A stretch of 64,000 nucleotides of DNA. Origin: Hathewaya proteolytica DSM 3090. Lineage in GTDB: Bacteria > Bacillota > Clostridia > Clostridiales > Clostridiaceae. A model generated the notes under the pieces. It searched no databases, was not told the origin of the DNA, and saw only the letters and a list, made by a program, of their open reading frames with translations. This document shows, in pieces, positions 8,040 through 16,607 of this stretch (positions are counted from its first letter, which is position 1; each line of letters starts with the position of its first letter). The translations under genes were made by a program, and so were the position numbers. The stretch covers positions 12,765 through 76,764 of the forward strand of contig NZ_FRAD01000015.1 in the NCBI RefSeq assembly GCF_900142225.1, read 5' to 3'.

Positions 8040-8783
8040 TTATATCATGCCGCCATCTGCTCTTATAATCTGTGATGTTATATAAGAAGAAGCATCTGAA
8101 GCTAAAAACACTGCCAATTTCGCTATTTCCTCTGGCTTAGCTAATCGCCCCAGTGGAATATCCTCACATAAGGATTCCAATTCCTTTTGTGACATCCATT
8201 CATTCATCTCCGTAGCTACTGCTCCCGGGCTAATGGCATTTACCCTTATACCAGAAGGTGCCATTTCTTTTCCCAAGGCCTTTGTAAATGAATCAATGCC
8301 TCCCTTTGTAGCGGAATAAAGCACCTCACAGGAAGCGCCGCACTGCCCCCACATGGAGGATATATTTATTATGTTTCCACTCTTTCTATCAATCATACTA
8401 GGAAGAGCACATCTTGTCAAATTTATGGTACCTAGTAGGTTTGTGCCCATTATTTCCTCAATGTTTTCCTCTTTGCAGTAGGCAAATACATCCACCATGC
8501 TAATGCCCGCATTGTTCACCAGCACATCTACTTTTCCAAAGTTTTCAATGACAAAAGCCATCATATCTTTGCACTGGGTAAAGCTGCTCACATCACCCTT
8601 TATTGACGTAGCATATCCTCCTGAACTCTTTATAAGATTTACTATTTCCTCTGCCTTTTCTTTGTTCTTTTTGTAGTTCAAGATAACTGTAGCCCCATGG
8701 CCTGCAAATTCTGTGCATATAGCTTTGCCGATGCCTCTAGAACCTCCTGACACTAAAATAACTTTATTTGTAAAATCAAACAT
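8040..8783 (-). CDS. SDR-family NADPH reductase, possibly EF-P 5-aminopentanone reductase (YmfI-like)
   Basis: 247 residues, classical short-chain dehydrogenase. GGSRGIGK lies at 13-20, the NNAG motif at 90-93, Ser142-143 and the catalytic Tyr156/Lys160 in YSATK. 'PGAVATEMN' and the C-terminal GG complete the fold. The segment SSMWGQCGASCEVLYSATK is, from memory, more like clostridial proteins annotated as elongation factor P 5-aminopentanone reductase than like FabG, and no fatty-acid synthesis gene lies nearby. A FabG-like 3-oxoacyl reductase remains possible. AAGGGATGG precedes the ATG, and an extended -10 (TGTTATAAT, TATAAT at 8813-8818) lies upstream. Confidence 0.82.
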   Translation of the reverse strand: MFDFTNKVILVSGGSRGIGKAICTEFAGHGATVILNYKKNKEKAEEIVNLIKSSGGYATSIKGDVSSFTQCKDMMAFVIENFGKVDVLVNNAGISMVDVFAYCKEENIEEIMGTNLLGTINLTRCALPSMIDRKSGNIINISSMWGQCGASCEVLYSATKGGIDSFTKALGKEMAPSGIRVNAISPGAVATEMNEWMSQKELESLCEDIPLGRLAKPEEIAKLAVFLASDASSYITSQIIRADGGMI

Positions 8784-8913
8784 ATTACCATCCCTTTTTT
8801 AATATATGATTTATTATAACACATTTTATCTCCCCATTTACACATAAATAACTTTCATTTTTCATAGAGATATGGTATTATAGTTATGAAATTTCATTAA
8901 GGAGGCGTGTATT

Positions 8914-9084
8914 ATGTCATATAAAATTAATGATTCTTGTGTAAACTGTGGTGCTTGCGCTAGCGAATGTCCAGTTGACGCAATAACTCAGGGGGATACT
9001 CAGTACATAATCGACCCAGAAAAATGTATCGATTGTGGCAACTGTGCTAACGTTTGTCCAGTAGGAGCTCCAGTAGCTGAATAG
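8914..9084 (+). CDS. 2[4Fe-4S] ferredoxin, clostridial type
   Basis: 56 residues. It has two CxxCxxCxxxCP clusters: CVNCGACASECP and CIDCGNCANVCP, each followed by a short linker. This is the standard low-potential electron carrier serving hydrogenases, pyruvate:ferredoxin oxidoreductase and similar enzymes. ATG at 8914 has AAGGAGG 8 nt upstream. A TATTAT -10-like box lies at 8876-8881. It is a single-gene unit between two minus-strand genes, ending in a hairpin terminator. The Cys spacing and length match the family exactly. Confidence 0.96.
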   Translation: MSYKINDSCVNCGACASECPVDAITQGDTQYIIDPEKCIDCGNCANVCPVGAPVAE

Positions 9085-9093
9085 TATTATTTT

Positions 9094-9129
9094 AAAAAAC
9101 ATCACCCTTTTGTAGGAGTGATGTTTTTT
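9094..9129 (+). terminator. Terminator after ferredoxin (bidirectional)
   Basis: AAAAAACATCAC / GTGATGTTTTTT perfect 12-nt arms around a 12-nt loop, with A-run before and T-run after. It can also serve the YitT gene ending at 9147 on the other strand. Confidence 0.85.
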
Positions 9130-9146
9130 ATACTTTTAAAGCTGAT

Positions 9147-10040
9147 TTAATCTTGTTTTATATCTTTAAACCCTTCGCCCAAAGTCTCATGCACGTCGTA
9201 GGTTATGACAAAACAATTAGGGTCTTCTTTTCTTAAAAATGTCTTTAGGCTTATAAATTCTTTCTTTGGTATAACCGTTGTTATGACCTTTTTTCTCTTA
9301 TTTGTATAAGCTCCTTCAGCTTCGTATACCGTAGCACCTCTGCTCAGTTTTACCATGATGAAATCCAGAACTTCTTTCTCTCTATCTGTGAATATTTCAA
9401 CCTTTTTGCATATGCTTATACCTGCTGTGAACTCGTCGATTATAATACCATTTAGCATGATACCAACTATGGCATACATTCCTTTTAACATACCGAAGGC
9501 ATAAAAGGCCATTAATGTTACAAAAAAGTCGGCTATTAATAGGGATTTACCCATTTGAATATGTAGAAATTTGTTTAAAATTTTGGCTATTATATCCGTA
9601 CCACCTGTGGAACCGTTTTCGTTGAATACAATGGCCATTCCAATGGCAGATATAACTATACCAATGATTAGCTCTATGAATAAATCCTGCGTAAAGGAGT
9701 GAGTCATTGGATAAATCTTTTCTAACGCCATAAGCAAAACACTGTACATCAAGCTGCAGTATATGGTTTTAACTCCAAAGGAAGCTCCTATGAATATGAA
9801 CCCGATTATAAGCAGAATTCCATTTAGTATAAATACGTAAGTTCCCATGCTTATAGCTGGGAAGATCTCGCAAAGCACCATGGCGATACCTGTAACTCCC
9901 CCAAGTGCTAAATTGTTTGGACTTTGAAAAAAATGCACTCCTATGGCCAAAAAGAAAAGCCCCAGTGTCATCATAAAATAACTTCTTAAGTTGTCCCTAT
10001 TAAAAATTTCTTTTGCGTTAATTGATATATTATTCCCCAT
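9147..10040 (-). CDS. YitT family membrane protein (DUF2179 C-terminal domain)
   Basis: 297 residues with five to six membrane segments in the first 200 residues: LGLFFLAIGVHFF, LALGGVTGIAMVL, YVFILNGILLIIGFIFIG, FIELIIGIVISAIGMAIVF and LLIADFFVTLMAFYAF. 'FNENGSTGGTDIIAKIL' and 'SPNNLALGGVTGIA' are family signatures. The soluble C-terminal DUF2179 domain (VEIFTDREKEVLDFIM ... GATVYEAEGAYTNKRKKVI) follows. Transport role is suspected for the family but the substrate is unknown. GAGGGATTAAC precedes the ATG. Confidence 0.92.
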   Translation of the reverse strand: MGNNISINAKEIFNRDNLRSYFMMTLGLFFLAIGVHFFQSPNNLALGGVTGIAMVLCEIFPAISMGTYVFILNGILLIIGFIFIGASFGVKTIYCSLMYSVLLMALEKIYPMTHSFTQDLFIELIIGIVISAIGMAIVFNENGSTGGTDIIAKILNKFLHIQMGKSLLIADFFVTLMAFYAFGMLKGMYAIVGIMLNGIIIDEFTAGISICKKVEIFTDREKEVLDFIMVKLSRGATVYEAEGAYTNKRKKVITTVIPKKEFISLKTFLRKEDPNCFVITYDVHETLGEGFKDIKQD

Positions 10041-10076
10041 GTTAATCCCTCATCTTCCAGTAATAATAATATAGTT

Positions 10077-10298
10077 TTAAATACTATCCTTCTTAAAATT
10101 TACTATCATATCGTACAATTCCTGTGCTGTATCCGCTTCTAAGAACTTTCCATCCACACGGCAGATATACTTGTGTGTGCACTTATCACAGACGCCAATG
10201 CACTTGTTTATCCTAATTTCGTATTCATCCCCCTTTTTCTCTAACATTTTTATAACCTGTTCACTACAAAGATTCTCTTTACAAAAACTTACTAACAT
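10077..10298 (-). CDS. DUF1450 family protein (YuzB-like)
   Basis: 73 residues from MLVSFCKENLCSEQ, preceded by TGGAGGTAAAA. An upstream in-frame ATG 12 nt away overlaps that ribosome binding site and is not used. Four cysteines form two pairs, FCKENLC and the central CIGVCDKCTHKYIC, suggesting a thioredoxin-like [2Fe-2S] or zinc-binding fold. The family function is unknown. It sits just downstream of the cobalamin operon terminator and upstream of the YitT gene on the same strand. Confidence 0.8.
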   Translation of the reverse strand: MLVSFCKENLCSEQVIKMLEKKGDEYEIRINKCIGVCDKCTHKYICRVDGKFLEADTAQELYDMIVNFKKDSI

Positions 10299-10309
10299 TT
10301 TTACCTCCA

Positions 10310-10333
10310 CATAAAAGAGGGCATCAGCCCTCT
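10310..10333 (-). terminator. Terminator of the cbi operon
   Basis: AGAGGGC / GCCCTCT hairpin (7-bp stem) overlapping the cbiJ stop codon, followed on the minus strand by TTTTATG. It marks the end of the 14-gene cobalamin operon. Confidence 0.75.
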
Positions 10334-11093
10334 ATAGTTCTTTAATATGACTGCATAGCTCCTCTTCGGAGTTAAAGGTATTTAGACTATCTTCATTATC
10401 TCTCACTAATATAATAGCCCTAATACCACTGTTTATGCAAGCCCTAATTTTCTCTTTTGTTCCACCTTGTACTCCACTATCCTTCATTATCATAGCCTTT
10501 ATATTAAAGTCCTTAATAAAAGCCATATTCAAATCGTAGCTTATGGGACCTTTTATGGCGTGAATGTTGTCTGGCATTATGCTTAAAGCATGAAGCTCCT
10601 GCATTACCTTTAGTGTAGGCAATACCCTATGAATCACATTGTTTTTAAGGTTAAGCTTTAGGATCTTTTCAATATTTCTGCTGCCAGATGTGTTTAAGAT
10701 AGCACCCTGTATGTCCTTTAGCGCTTCTTTTATTTCGCTGTAATCGTGTATGCACCTTACATTGGGATGATTTTTGAACTCTTCAATTACTGAAGGCCTT
10801 TCGTATCTAAAGTACTTTATACCAGTAATAAAACAGGCTCTTTTCAAGTTCTCAGTTATAATCAGTGCATAAGGGTGGGAGCCGTCCACAAATACTTCTA
10901 TATTGTGTTTTTTAATGACGCTGACTAGGGCCTCTTGGTCTAAGGGCTCCGTATTTAAGACCTTAAATTTATAATTACTTAAGAGCTGGCCACCGTATTC
11001 TGTAGCTGTGGATACAAATATATCATCTGTGAATTCATTTAATAAGGATAGTATTTTTTTCCCCTCGGAAGTCCCAAGAATCAAACCGATCAT
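10332..11093 (-). CDS. cbiJ: Cobalt-precorrin-6A reductase
   Basis: 253 residues. It begins MIGLILGTSEGKKI (family GGTxEGR-like nucleotide motif) and contains 'VFVDGSHPYA', an 'ILNTSGSRNIEK' stretch and VQGGTKEKIRAC near the C-terminus, as in the CobK/CbiJ family. It uses NAD(P)H to reduce the macrocycle of cobalt-precorrin-6A. Its ATG overlaps the cbiH stop as TAATG, indicating translational coupling. Last gene of the operon, followed by a hairpin terminator. Confidence 0.92.
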   Translation of the reverse strand: MIGLILGTSEGKKILSLLNEFTDDIFVSTATEYGGQLLSNYKFKVLNTEPLDQEALVSVIKKHNIEVFVDGSHPYALIITENLKRACFITGIKYFRYERPSVIEEFKNHPNVRCIHDYSEIKEALKDIQGAILNTSGSRNIEKILKLNLKNNVIHRVLPTLKVMQELHALSIMPDNIHAIKGPISYDLNMAFIKDFNIKAMIMKDSGVQGGTKEKIRACINSGIRAIILVRDNEDSLNTFNSEEELCSHIKEL

Positions 11094-11815
11094 TATTTCA
11101 TCACCTTGTATCCTCTAGGAGTTATGATTCTGCCATTTTCGCTATAGCTTTGGCTATTGCCTATTATCACTATGGACATCATATCTACCACCTCTGCATC
11201 GAAGTTTTCAAGGCTAAATATTCTCACCTCTTGTCCTTCCCTCAAAGCGTGCTTTACCACTCCCACTGGAGTATTTAAATCTCTGTATTTTTTTATTATC
11301 TCTATGCACTCTGAAAGGTATGCTGGTCTTCCCTTGCTCTTTGGGTTGTAGAGAGAAATTACAAAATCTGCTGAAGCCGCTGCCTCAACTCTCTTTTTTA
11401 TTAAATCATAAGGTGTCAAAAGATCGCTTAAGCTGATGTTGCAGTTGTCGTGCATAAGTGGTGCACCCAATACCGATGCTGCTGCACAGGAAGCCGTAAC
11501 TCCCGGTATAATCTCCACATTTGCATTGTTGTCAAGTTGTAGTATAAGTCCAGCCATGCCGTATATACCTGAATCCCCTGTGCTTATGACAGATACAATT
11601 TTATCCTCTGCCAGTTCTATAGCCTTTCTACAACGTTCTTCTTCACCCTTCATTCCTGTTTCATAAACTTCTTTTCCCTTTAACATAGGTTCTATCATAT
11701 CAATATATCTAGAATACCCAACTACTATATCACTGTCGTCAATGGCCTTTTGTGCCTTTATGGTCATGTAATCCATGCCCCCTGGGCCGATGCCAATAAC
11801 ATATAACTTCTTCAT
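11093..11815 (-). CDS. cbiH: Cobalt-precorrin-3 C17-methyltransferase (ring contraction)
   Basis: 240 residues. Tetrapyrrole methylase fold: MKKLYVIGIGPGGMDYMT N-terminal loop, 'VISTGDSGIYGMAGL' near 77 and 'EIIPGVTASCAAASVLGAPLMHD' around 100-122 (family SAM-binding motif). 'NPKSKGRP' near 157 is typical of CobJ/CbiH. It methylates C17 and triggers ring contraction, using SAM. It is adjacent to cbiG, whose product opens the delta-lactone formed by this enzyme. Gap to cbiG is 32 nt. Confidence 0.95.
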   Translation of the reverse strand: MKKLYVIGIGPGGMDYMTIKAQKAIDDSDIVVGYSRYIDMIEPMLKGKEVYETGMKGEEERCRKAIELAEDKIVSVISTGDSGIYGMAGLILQLDNNANVEIIPGVTASCAAASVLGAPLMHDNCNISLSDLLTPYDLIKKRVEAAASADFVISLYNPKSKGRPAYLSECIEIIKKYRDLNTPVGVVKHALREGQEVRIFSLENFDAEVVDMMSIVIIGNSQSYSENGRIITPRGYKVMK

Positions 11816-11847
11816 AGTATATTTTCTCCTTTTTCTATGGTTTGTCT

Positions 11848-12849
11848 TTAAATTATCTGTCCTATGCTTATGGTCATACCCTTAATGCATATTTTATCTG
11901 TAATAAGTCTCCCACCTAGAAGTTCTACACAGGGCTGACACACAGCTCTTACTCCTATGGTCTTCATGACAAAATCTGAACCTTGGTATTTAAGGTGAAA
12001 TTTTTCTATTTCATCCTTTTGAAATACCACCATGGGACAATTTAAGTGATCCGAAAGCTCCTTTATGGCACTTTCATTTTCTTTAACCCAGGCTGTAGCT
12101 ATGGACTTTACACTTCTCTCATCTATGTTCAGTGTCTTCAATAATTCCCTTGTGTTTTCTATCATAAGTTCACCACTGTAATCTTTTCTACACCCTATAC
12201 CCAATACAATATTCTTTTGTATCAGTTTTAAAACACAAAAGGCATTTTCTACTTTAGGTTCCCTTTTATTTGTCACCACAACTACACCCTTATAACTTTC
12301 TTTGGGGTTGTATCTTAAATAGCCTTTGGGCAGAATTTCGCTATGCTCCCAGATAAAAGCTACTCTTTCCCCGTTTACAAGAGAGGCTGCAATATCCTTG
12401 CATTTCTTCATATCTTCAATTATTAAGTTGTTGTCCTTTGCAAAAATATCCGGTGCTGTTATATTCAGATTGTCTGTGGCCGTGGTGATAATAGGTGTGA
12501 CACCAAGTTTTTCGTATAATTCCTGACACAAACCGTTGGCACCACCTAAGTGGCCTCCAATCAGGGAGATAGCGTACTGCATCTTGTTGTCTATTACAAC
12601 TACTCCTGGGTCGCTAGTTTTGCTATTTATAAACTCTGCTATACTTCTAACCGCTATGCCCGTTGAAGAAATAAAGATAATATAGTCTACCTTTTGAAAT
12701 ACTTGTGACACCACATTTTTAATCTTCATGGTTTTTGTAGTCTCTCTTTTAAATACTTCCACCTTATAATTTTCGCAAAGCTTTTCCTTTATCTTATCTG
12801 AAATTTCATCGCCATGGTCCGTTACACATATAACAGCTATCTTATCCAT
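11848..12849 (-). CDS. cbiG: Cobalt-precorrin-5A hydrolase
   Basis: 333 residues from MDKIAVICVTDHGDE. An open frame extends 25 codons further but overlaps cbiF, and the chosen ATG is one nt after the cbiF stop. The N-terminal CbiG domain carries 'FISSTGIAVRSIAEFI' and the glycine-rich 'ISLIGGHLGGANGLC'. The C-terminal CobE-like domain carries 'LGIGCRKDYSGE' and the acidic/Cys-rich end with GVRAVCQPCVELLGG. It hydrolyses the delta-lactone and releases acetaldehyde, the signature step of the anaerobic route. Confidence 0.94.
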   Translation of the reverse strand: MDKIAVICVTDHGDEISDKIKEKLCENYKVEVFKRETTKTMKIKNVVSQVFQKVDYIIFISSTGIAVRSIAEFINSKTSDPGVVVIDNKMQYAISLIGGHLGGANGLCQELYEKLGVTPIITTATDNLNITAPDIFAKDNNLIIEDMKKCKDIAASLVNGERVAFIWEHSEILPKGYLRYNPKESYKGVVVVTNKREPKVENAFCVLKLIQKNIVLGIGCRKDYSGELMIENTRELLKTLNIDERSVKSIATAWVKENESAIKELSDHLNCPMVVFQKDEIEKFHLKYQGSDFVMKTIGVRAVCQPCVELLGGRLITDKICIKGMTISIGQII

Positions 12850-12850
12850 T

Positions 12851-13606
12851 TTATTTTTGTCCCTCTCTGAACATATGGGAAAATGTTTTATCGTATAATT
12901 TGCTTTTGTCATAGCTGCAGTCAATGAAATCTCCTACCAATATCTGTGCACACTTTGTGATTCCTGCGTCCTTAACCTTTTGAGATATGTCATCAAGGGT
13001 ACCGAAGATAGCTCTTTCATCTTCCCAAGTTGCTCTTTCAACTATGGCTATAGGCACATTTCTTCCATAGCCCTTTCTCAGCTTTTCAACAACCTTGTCT
13101 ATCATGCTGATGGATAGGAATATTGCCATGGAAGCTCCTATTCTAGCTAGGTTCTCTAAGTCCTCAGTCTCTGGCACTGGTGTTCTTCCCTCTACCCTTG
13201 TTAAAATTAAAGTTTGAGTTACAGAAGGAAGGGTGAACTCCTTTTTGATGGCAGCAGCCGCCGCTGTGCAGGAGCTAACTCCAGGTATAACTTCATATTT
13301 TATGTCTCCATGCTTATCTAATTCGTCCATTTGCTCTTTTATAGCACCATAAATCGAAGGATCTCCTGTGTGAAGTCTAACCACAGTCTTTCCTTCCTTT
13401 TCTGCTTTAAGCATAATTTCTATAACTTCATCTAAATTCATAGATGCAGAATTGTATTTTTCCACACCTTCCTTGCAGAACTTCATGTGTTCTGGGCTTA
13501 CAAGAGAACCAGCGTATATTACTACGTCAGCCTTCATTAAAGTATCTCTTCCCTTTACTGTTATTAAATCCACATCTCCAGGACCTGCTCCTATAAAATA
13601 TATCAT
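12851..13606 (-). CDS. cbiF: Cobalt-precorrin-4 C11-methyltransferase
   Basis: 251 residues from MIYFIGAGPGDVDLITVKG, with GGGAGG 7 nt upstream. The longer frame overlaps cbiL and has no better site. Tetrapyrrole methylase motifs are VVRLHTGDPSIYGAI near 80 and 'EVIPGVSSCTAAAAAI' near 105. 'ILTRVEGRTPVPE' matches CbiF/CobM. It methylates C11 of cobalt-precorrin-4 with SAM. It lies between cbiL and cbiG with 1-16 nt spacing. Confidence 0.95.
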   Translation of the reverse strand: MIYFIGAGPGDVDLITVKGRDTLMKADVVIYAGSLVSPEHMKFCKEGVEKYNSASMNLDEVIEIMLKAEKEGKTVVRLHTGDPSIYGAIKEQMDELDKHGDIKYEVIPGVSSCTAAAAAIKKEFTLPSVTQTLILTRVEGRTPVPETEDLENLARIGASMAIFLSISMIDKVVEKLRKGYGRNVPIAIVERATWEDERAIFGTLDDISQKVKDAGITKCAQILVGDFIDCSYDKSKLYDKTFSHMFREGQK

Positions 13607-13622
13607 GTTATTTCCTCCCAAT

Positions 13623-14288
13623 TTACTTTCTTCTTGCAATTATAAGGCTCATATAATCTCTATTGTTTATTATCTCTTCCTTTGAGGTCAGTATCTGCTG
13701 CTGTTCTGATCCAACTCTTCTAACACAGGTGTACTGAAATCCTCTTTCTTCAAGAAACTCTATAACTTCTTTTTCTACTTTGTAAAACTTCATTATAACT
13801 AAAAACTTTTCATCTTTTACAGAGTCTAGTCTTGTGGCAGGCAGTATCAAAAGAGGTTCATCTCCTATTACTAAAGGTTTGCCCACTGCCGAAGCCGAAG
13901 CACAAAAGGAGGTTATACCTGGCACCGTTATAACTTCAATGCCCTTTCCCTTTATATGCTCTAAAAGATATGTATATGTACTAAATACAAAAGGGTCTCC
14001 TATGGTAAGAAAGGCCACATCATTGTCTTCCTTTATAAGGGCTGCAATCTCTTCGTAGGCTTCGTATATCTTCTTTTCCTGATCCTTACCTCCCATGGGG
14101 AACTGCTTAAAAATCACCCTTGTATTCTCTTCAATATAGTCCTTTGCGATGTTGTAGGCCATGCTGTCTCCACCTGCCACAGCTGTTGGCACCACTATTA
14201 CATCTACTTTTTTTATTATATTGACAGCTTTCACTGTAATTAACTCTTTATCTCCAGGGCCAACGCCTATTCCGTATAACTTTCCCAT
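13623..14288 (-). CDS. cbiL: Cobalt-precorrin-2 C20-methyltransferase
   Basis: 221 residues from MGKLYGIGVGPGDKELITVKA. GGAG sits about 7 nt upstream, and a TTG 15 nt further out overlaps that site. It has the tetrapyrrole methylase core, with 'VAFLTIGDPFVFSTYTYL' near 90 and 'EVITVPGITSFCASASAVGKPL' near 118 (CobI/CbiL form with GDP..FST). It performs the first SAM methylation of the corrin branch after cobalt insertion by CbiK. Spacing to cbiT (stop at 14305) is 16 nt. Confidence 0.95.
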   Translation of the reverse strand: MGKLYGIGVGPGDKELITVKAVNIIKKVDVIVVPTAVAGGDSMAYNIAKDYIEENTRVIFKQFPMGGKDQEKKIYEAYEEIAALIKEDNDVAFLTIGDPFVFSTYTYLLEHIKGKGIEVITVPGITSFCASASAVGKPLVIGDEPLLILPATRLDSVKDEKFLVIMKFYKVEKEVIEFLEERGFQYTCVRRVGSEQQQILTSKEEIINNRDYMSLIIARRK

Positions 14289-14304
14289 CTTTATCTCCTT
14301 CAAT

Positions 14305-14868
14305 CTATAACTTCACTGCTTTAACAATAAAAATTGGATTTAATGCTAATAGCATGTATGTATTTTCCTTTGTCTTGCTCACTGCAATTTCACTGCATTG
14401 GGCTTTCATACCCATGGATTTTAGCTTTTCCATGGCTTTGTAGAGATTGTTTATGGTTATGAAGTTTAAAACCATGGTACCTCCAGTTTTAAGCTTTTTG
14501 TAGCTCTCTTCTATTATAAATTCCAGCTCCCCACTACTTCCACCTATGAAAACTGAATCAAACTCTGTATTTATTTCCTTAAGCTTTTCTCCTGCGCTGC
14601 CCTCCATTAGAGTCAAGTTTTTTACTTGAAATTTCTCTATGTTGGCTTTTATAGTATTTATGGCATCTTGGTCCTTTTCTATGCCTATGACACTGCCCTT
14701 AGAGCAAATCTTCGCAGCTTGAATAGTGACAGAACCAGTTCCCGCTCCCACATCTAAAACGCAAGAGTTCTCTTCTAATTCCATTTTTGCAATGCTTAGT
14801 ATTCTTATTTCTTCTTTAGTCATGGGGCACTTACCCCTTAAAAATTCTTCATCTTTTATATATCTCAT
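14305..14868 (-). CDS. cbiT: Cobalt-precorrin-6B C15-methyltransferase (decarboxylating)
   Basis: 187 residues. It opens with MRYIKDEEFLRGKCPMTKEEIR, the CbiT/CobL-C signature, then the Rossmann SAM motif VLDVGAGTGSVTIQAA near 39-54, and 'VFIGGSSGEL' near 107. It methylates C15 and decarboxylates C12. CbiE, encoded immediately upstream (3 nt gap), does the C5 methylation. In aerobic organisms the two are fused as CobL; here they are separate, as in Salmonella. Confidence 0.95.
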   Translation of the reverse strand: MRYIKDEEFLRGKCPMTKEEIRILSIAKMELEENSCVLDVGAGTGSVTIQAAKICSKGSVIGIEKDQDAINTIKANIEKFQVKNLTLMEGSAGEKLKEINTEFDSVFIGGSSGELEFIIEESYKKLKTGGTMVLNFITINNLYKAMEKLKSMGMKAQCSEIAVSKTKENTYMLLALNPIFIVKAVKL

Positions 14869-14871
14869 TTT

Positions 14872-15486
14872 TTAATCCCTTTCTATGACAAGTACGCTAA
14901 GACAGGAGTACTGTCCCTTAGCTACTTCTTCAATGGTAGCCTTTGTTATGACTTCATCTTCATAGGATAAATTTTCACCCACATAGGCCCTACCTTTGAT
15001 ATGGTTTTCATGCAACATCTTACACAGTGTTTCAGGTGTATATTTATCGTCCACCAGCCAAAAACTCTCTTTGTATTGCCTTACCATATCTATAAAGTTT
15101 TCTTCTCTTCCGTGCATACTGCCCACATAGGCATTTTGCCAAGGCAATGCCAGTTTGCAGCTAAGATACTGAAAAGAGCTAAGACCAGGTATCACATTTA
15201 CATCACTGCATATGTTGTTTTTCACGTAATTTGTTATACCATAATAACAAGGGTCTCCAGAGGCGATAATTCCTATACTACCGTATTTGCCGCTTTGGCA
15301 CAGTTCCTTTAGATCTAAAATGCTGTTTAGGACAACTTTTTTATTATCTACGAAATTTATGCTGTCCATGGCTCTTTTAAATCCCACCAGTACTTCTACA
15401 CTGTTTAAATATTTTTTGGCTTCTGGAAGAATATATTCTTCACTACCAGGTCCAAGTCCTATAATATATATTTTACTTTTCTCCAT
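14872..15486 (-). CDS. cbiE: Cobalt-precorrin-7 C5-methyltransferase
   Basis: 204 residues. Tetrapyrrole methylase fold: KIYIIGLGPGSEEYILP N-terminus, 'GIIASGDPCYYGITNYV' near 75 and 'NVIPGLSSFQYLSCKLALPW' near 95-115. 'SMHGREENF' is characteristic of CbiE (family HGR motif). It methylates C5 using SAM. Co-encoded with cbiT in the order cbiD-cbiE-cbiT on the minus strand. Confidence 0.95.
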   Translation of the reverse strand: MEKSKIYIIGLGPGSEEYILPEAKKYLNSVEVLVGFKRAMDSINFVDNKKVVLNSILDLKELCQSGKYGSIGIIASGDPCYYGITNYVKNNICSDVNVIPGLSSFQYLSCKLALPWQNAYVGSMHGREENFIDMVRQYKESFWLVDDKYTPETLCKMLHENHIKGRAYVGENLSYEDEVITKATIEEVAKGQYSCLSVLVIERD

Positions 15487-15506
15487 ACAATCACCTTAAT
15501 CGCCCT

Positions 15507-16586
15507 TTAGCACAATTCGTTGTAGAGTATGCCTCTGTTCATGGAATAAAGACATACTTCCGCTTCAATACTTTTATGAGTATAAAGGTAAATTCTGTTC
15601 TTTATTTTTTCACCTATGGTTTTGTAGATATTTTGGTACTTATCTCCTAGAACTTCAATGGCACCCTCTGTGGTCTTTTCCCTATAAACCTTCTCTACAA
15701 GCTCTAAAGGTGCCCCACAAAGAGCTAGCTCCAAAGCAAGCACCTCTAACCTAACATCACATACTCTGCTGTGAGTGTGAAAACATCCTGCAGACACCTT
15801 GCACATCTTTCCGATGTGACCTACAAACTTTATTTTCTTTATGCCAAGCTCCTCACAGCAGTCCAAAGCAAAACCTACAAAGTTTGAAATGGTTACAATG
15901 TGATCTTTATTTATGTTTAATTCAGCGCACCTATCTTCTCCCATGTTGCCAAATACAAAGACTGGCTCTATAACTCCATTGGCAAACTTCTGCCTTATTT
16001 CTAGTTTTATGGAGTCCTTCAAGGCTTCCTCCGACATTGGAGTTACAATACCTGTAGTACCCAGAATAGAAATACCACCGACTATGTTAAGCCTTGGATT
16101 GAAGGTCTTTTTCGCCACTTCCTCTCCACCTGGAACAAAGATGGTAATTTCCACACCCTTATCCTTTGGAAGAACTTTTCTAACCTCTTCTTCTATCATG
16201 GTCCTTGGCACTGGGTTTATGGCAGCTTCACCTTTTTTTATGTAAAGGCCTTCACCCATGACCATGCCAACGCCCTTACCGCCTTTTAAAGTAAAGGTTT
16301 TATCCGATTTCTCAGCCCTTGCAAATATTTTTAAACCGTGAGTTATGTCAATATCATCTCCGCCATCTTTCACAACGCAGCATTCTACATAATCTTCCCC
16401 CACTTTTATATCTTCTATGGGAAGGTCTAAAACAATGCCCTTAGGTGTATTTATTTTTATTGTAGATAATTCTTCTTTATTGTATAACATGTATGTGGCG
16501 GCTTTTGCCGCTGCTGTGGCACAGGATCCCGTGGTGTAACCACACCTTAGTTTTTTTCCTTCACTGTATACGTATAGATCTAACAT
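15507..16586 (-). CDS. cbiD: Cobalt-precorrin-5B C1-methyltransferase
   Basis: 359 residues. Signature [18 protein letters not shown] near 13-30, then [16 protein letters not shown] near 98, 'INPVPRTMI' near 121, [12 protein letters not shown] near 170, and '[17 protein letters not shown]' near 255. It methylates C1 of cobalt-precorrin-5B in the anaerobic route, with a fold unrelated to the other methylases. Full length for the family. It sits 21 nt downstream of cbiC. Confidence 0.96.
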   Translation of the reverse strand: MLDLYVYSEGKKLRCGYTTGSCATAAAKAATYMLYNKEELSTIKINTPKGIVLDLPIEDIKVGEDYVECCVVKDGGDDIDITHGLKIFARAEKSDKTFTLKGGKGVGMVMGEGLYIKKGEAAINPVPRTMIEEEVRKVLPKDKGVEITIFVPGGEEVAKKTFNPRLNIVGGISILGTTGIVTPMSEEALKDSIKLEIRQKFANGVIEPVFVFGNMGEDRCAELNINKDHIVTISNFVGFALDCCEELGIKKIKFVGHIGKMCKVSAGCFHTHSRVCDVRLEVLALELALCGAPLELVEKVYREKTTEGAIEVLGDKYQNIYKTIGEKIKNRIYLYTHKSIEAEVCLYSMNRGILYNELC

Positions 16587-16607
16587 ATTCTCACCTTGTC
16601 TTTTATT

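Noticed and set aside
8917..9105. 62-residue minus-strand frame
   Set aside because: It is the antisense of the ferredoxin gene, whose two Cys clusters fit a known family exactly.
12850..12924. Extended N-terminus of cbiG
   Set aside because: It would overlap the end of cbiF, while MDKIAVICVTDHG one nt after the cbiF stop matches the family start.
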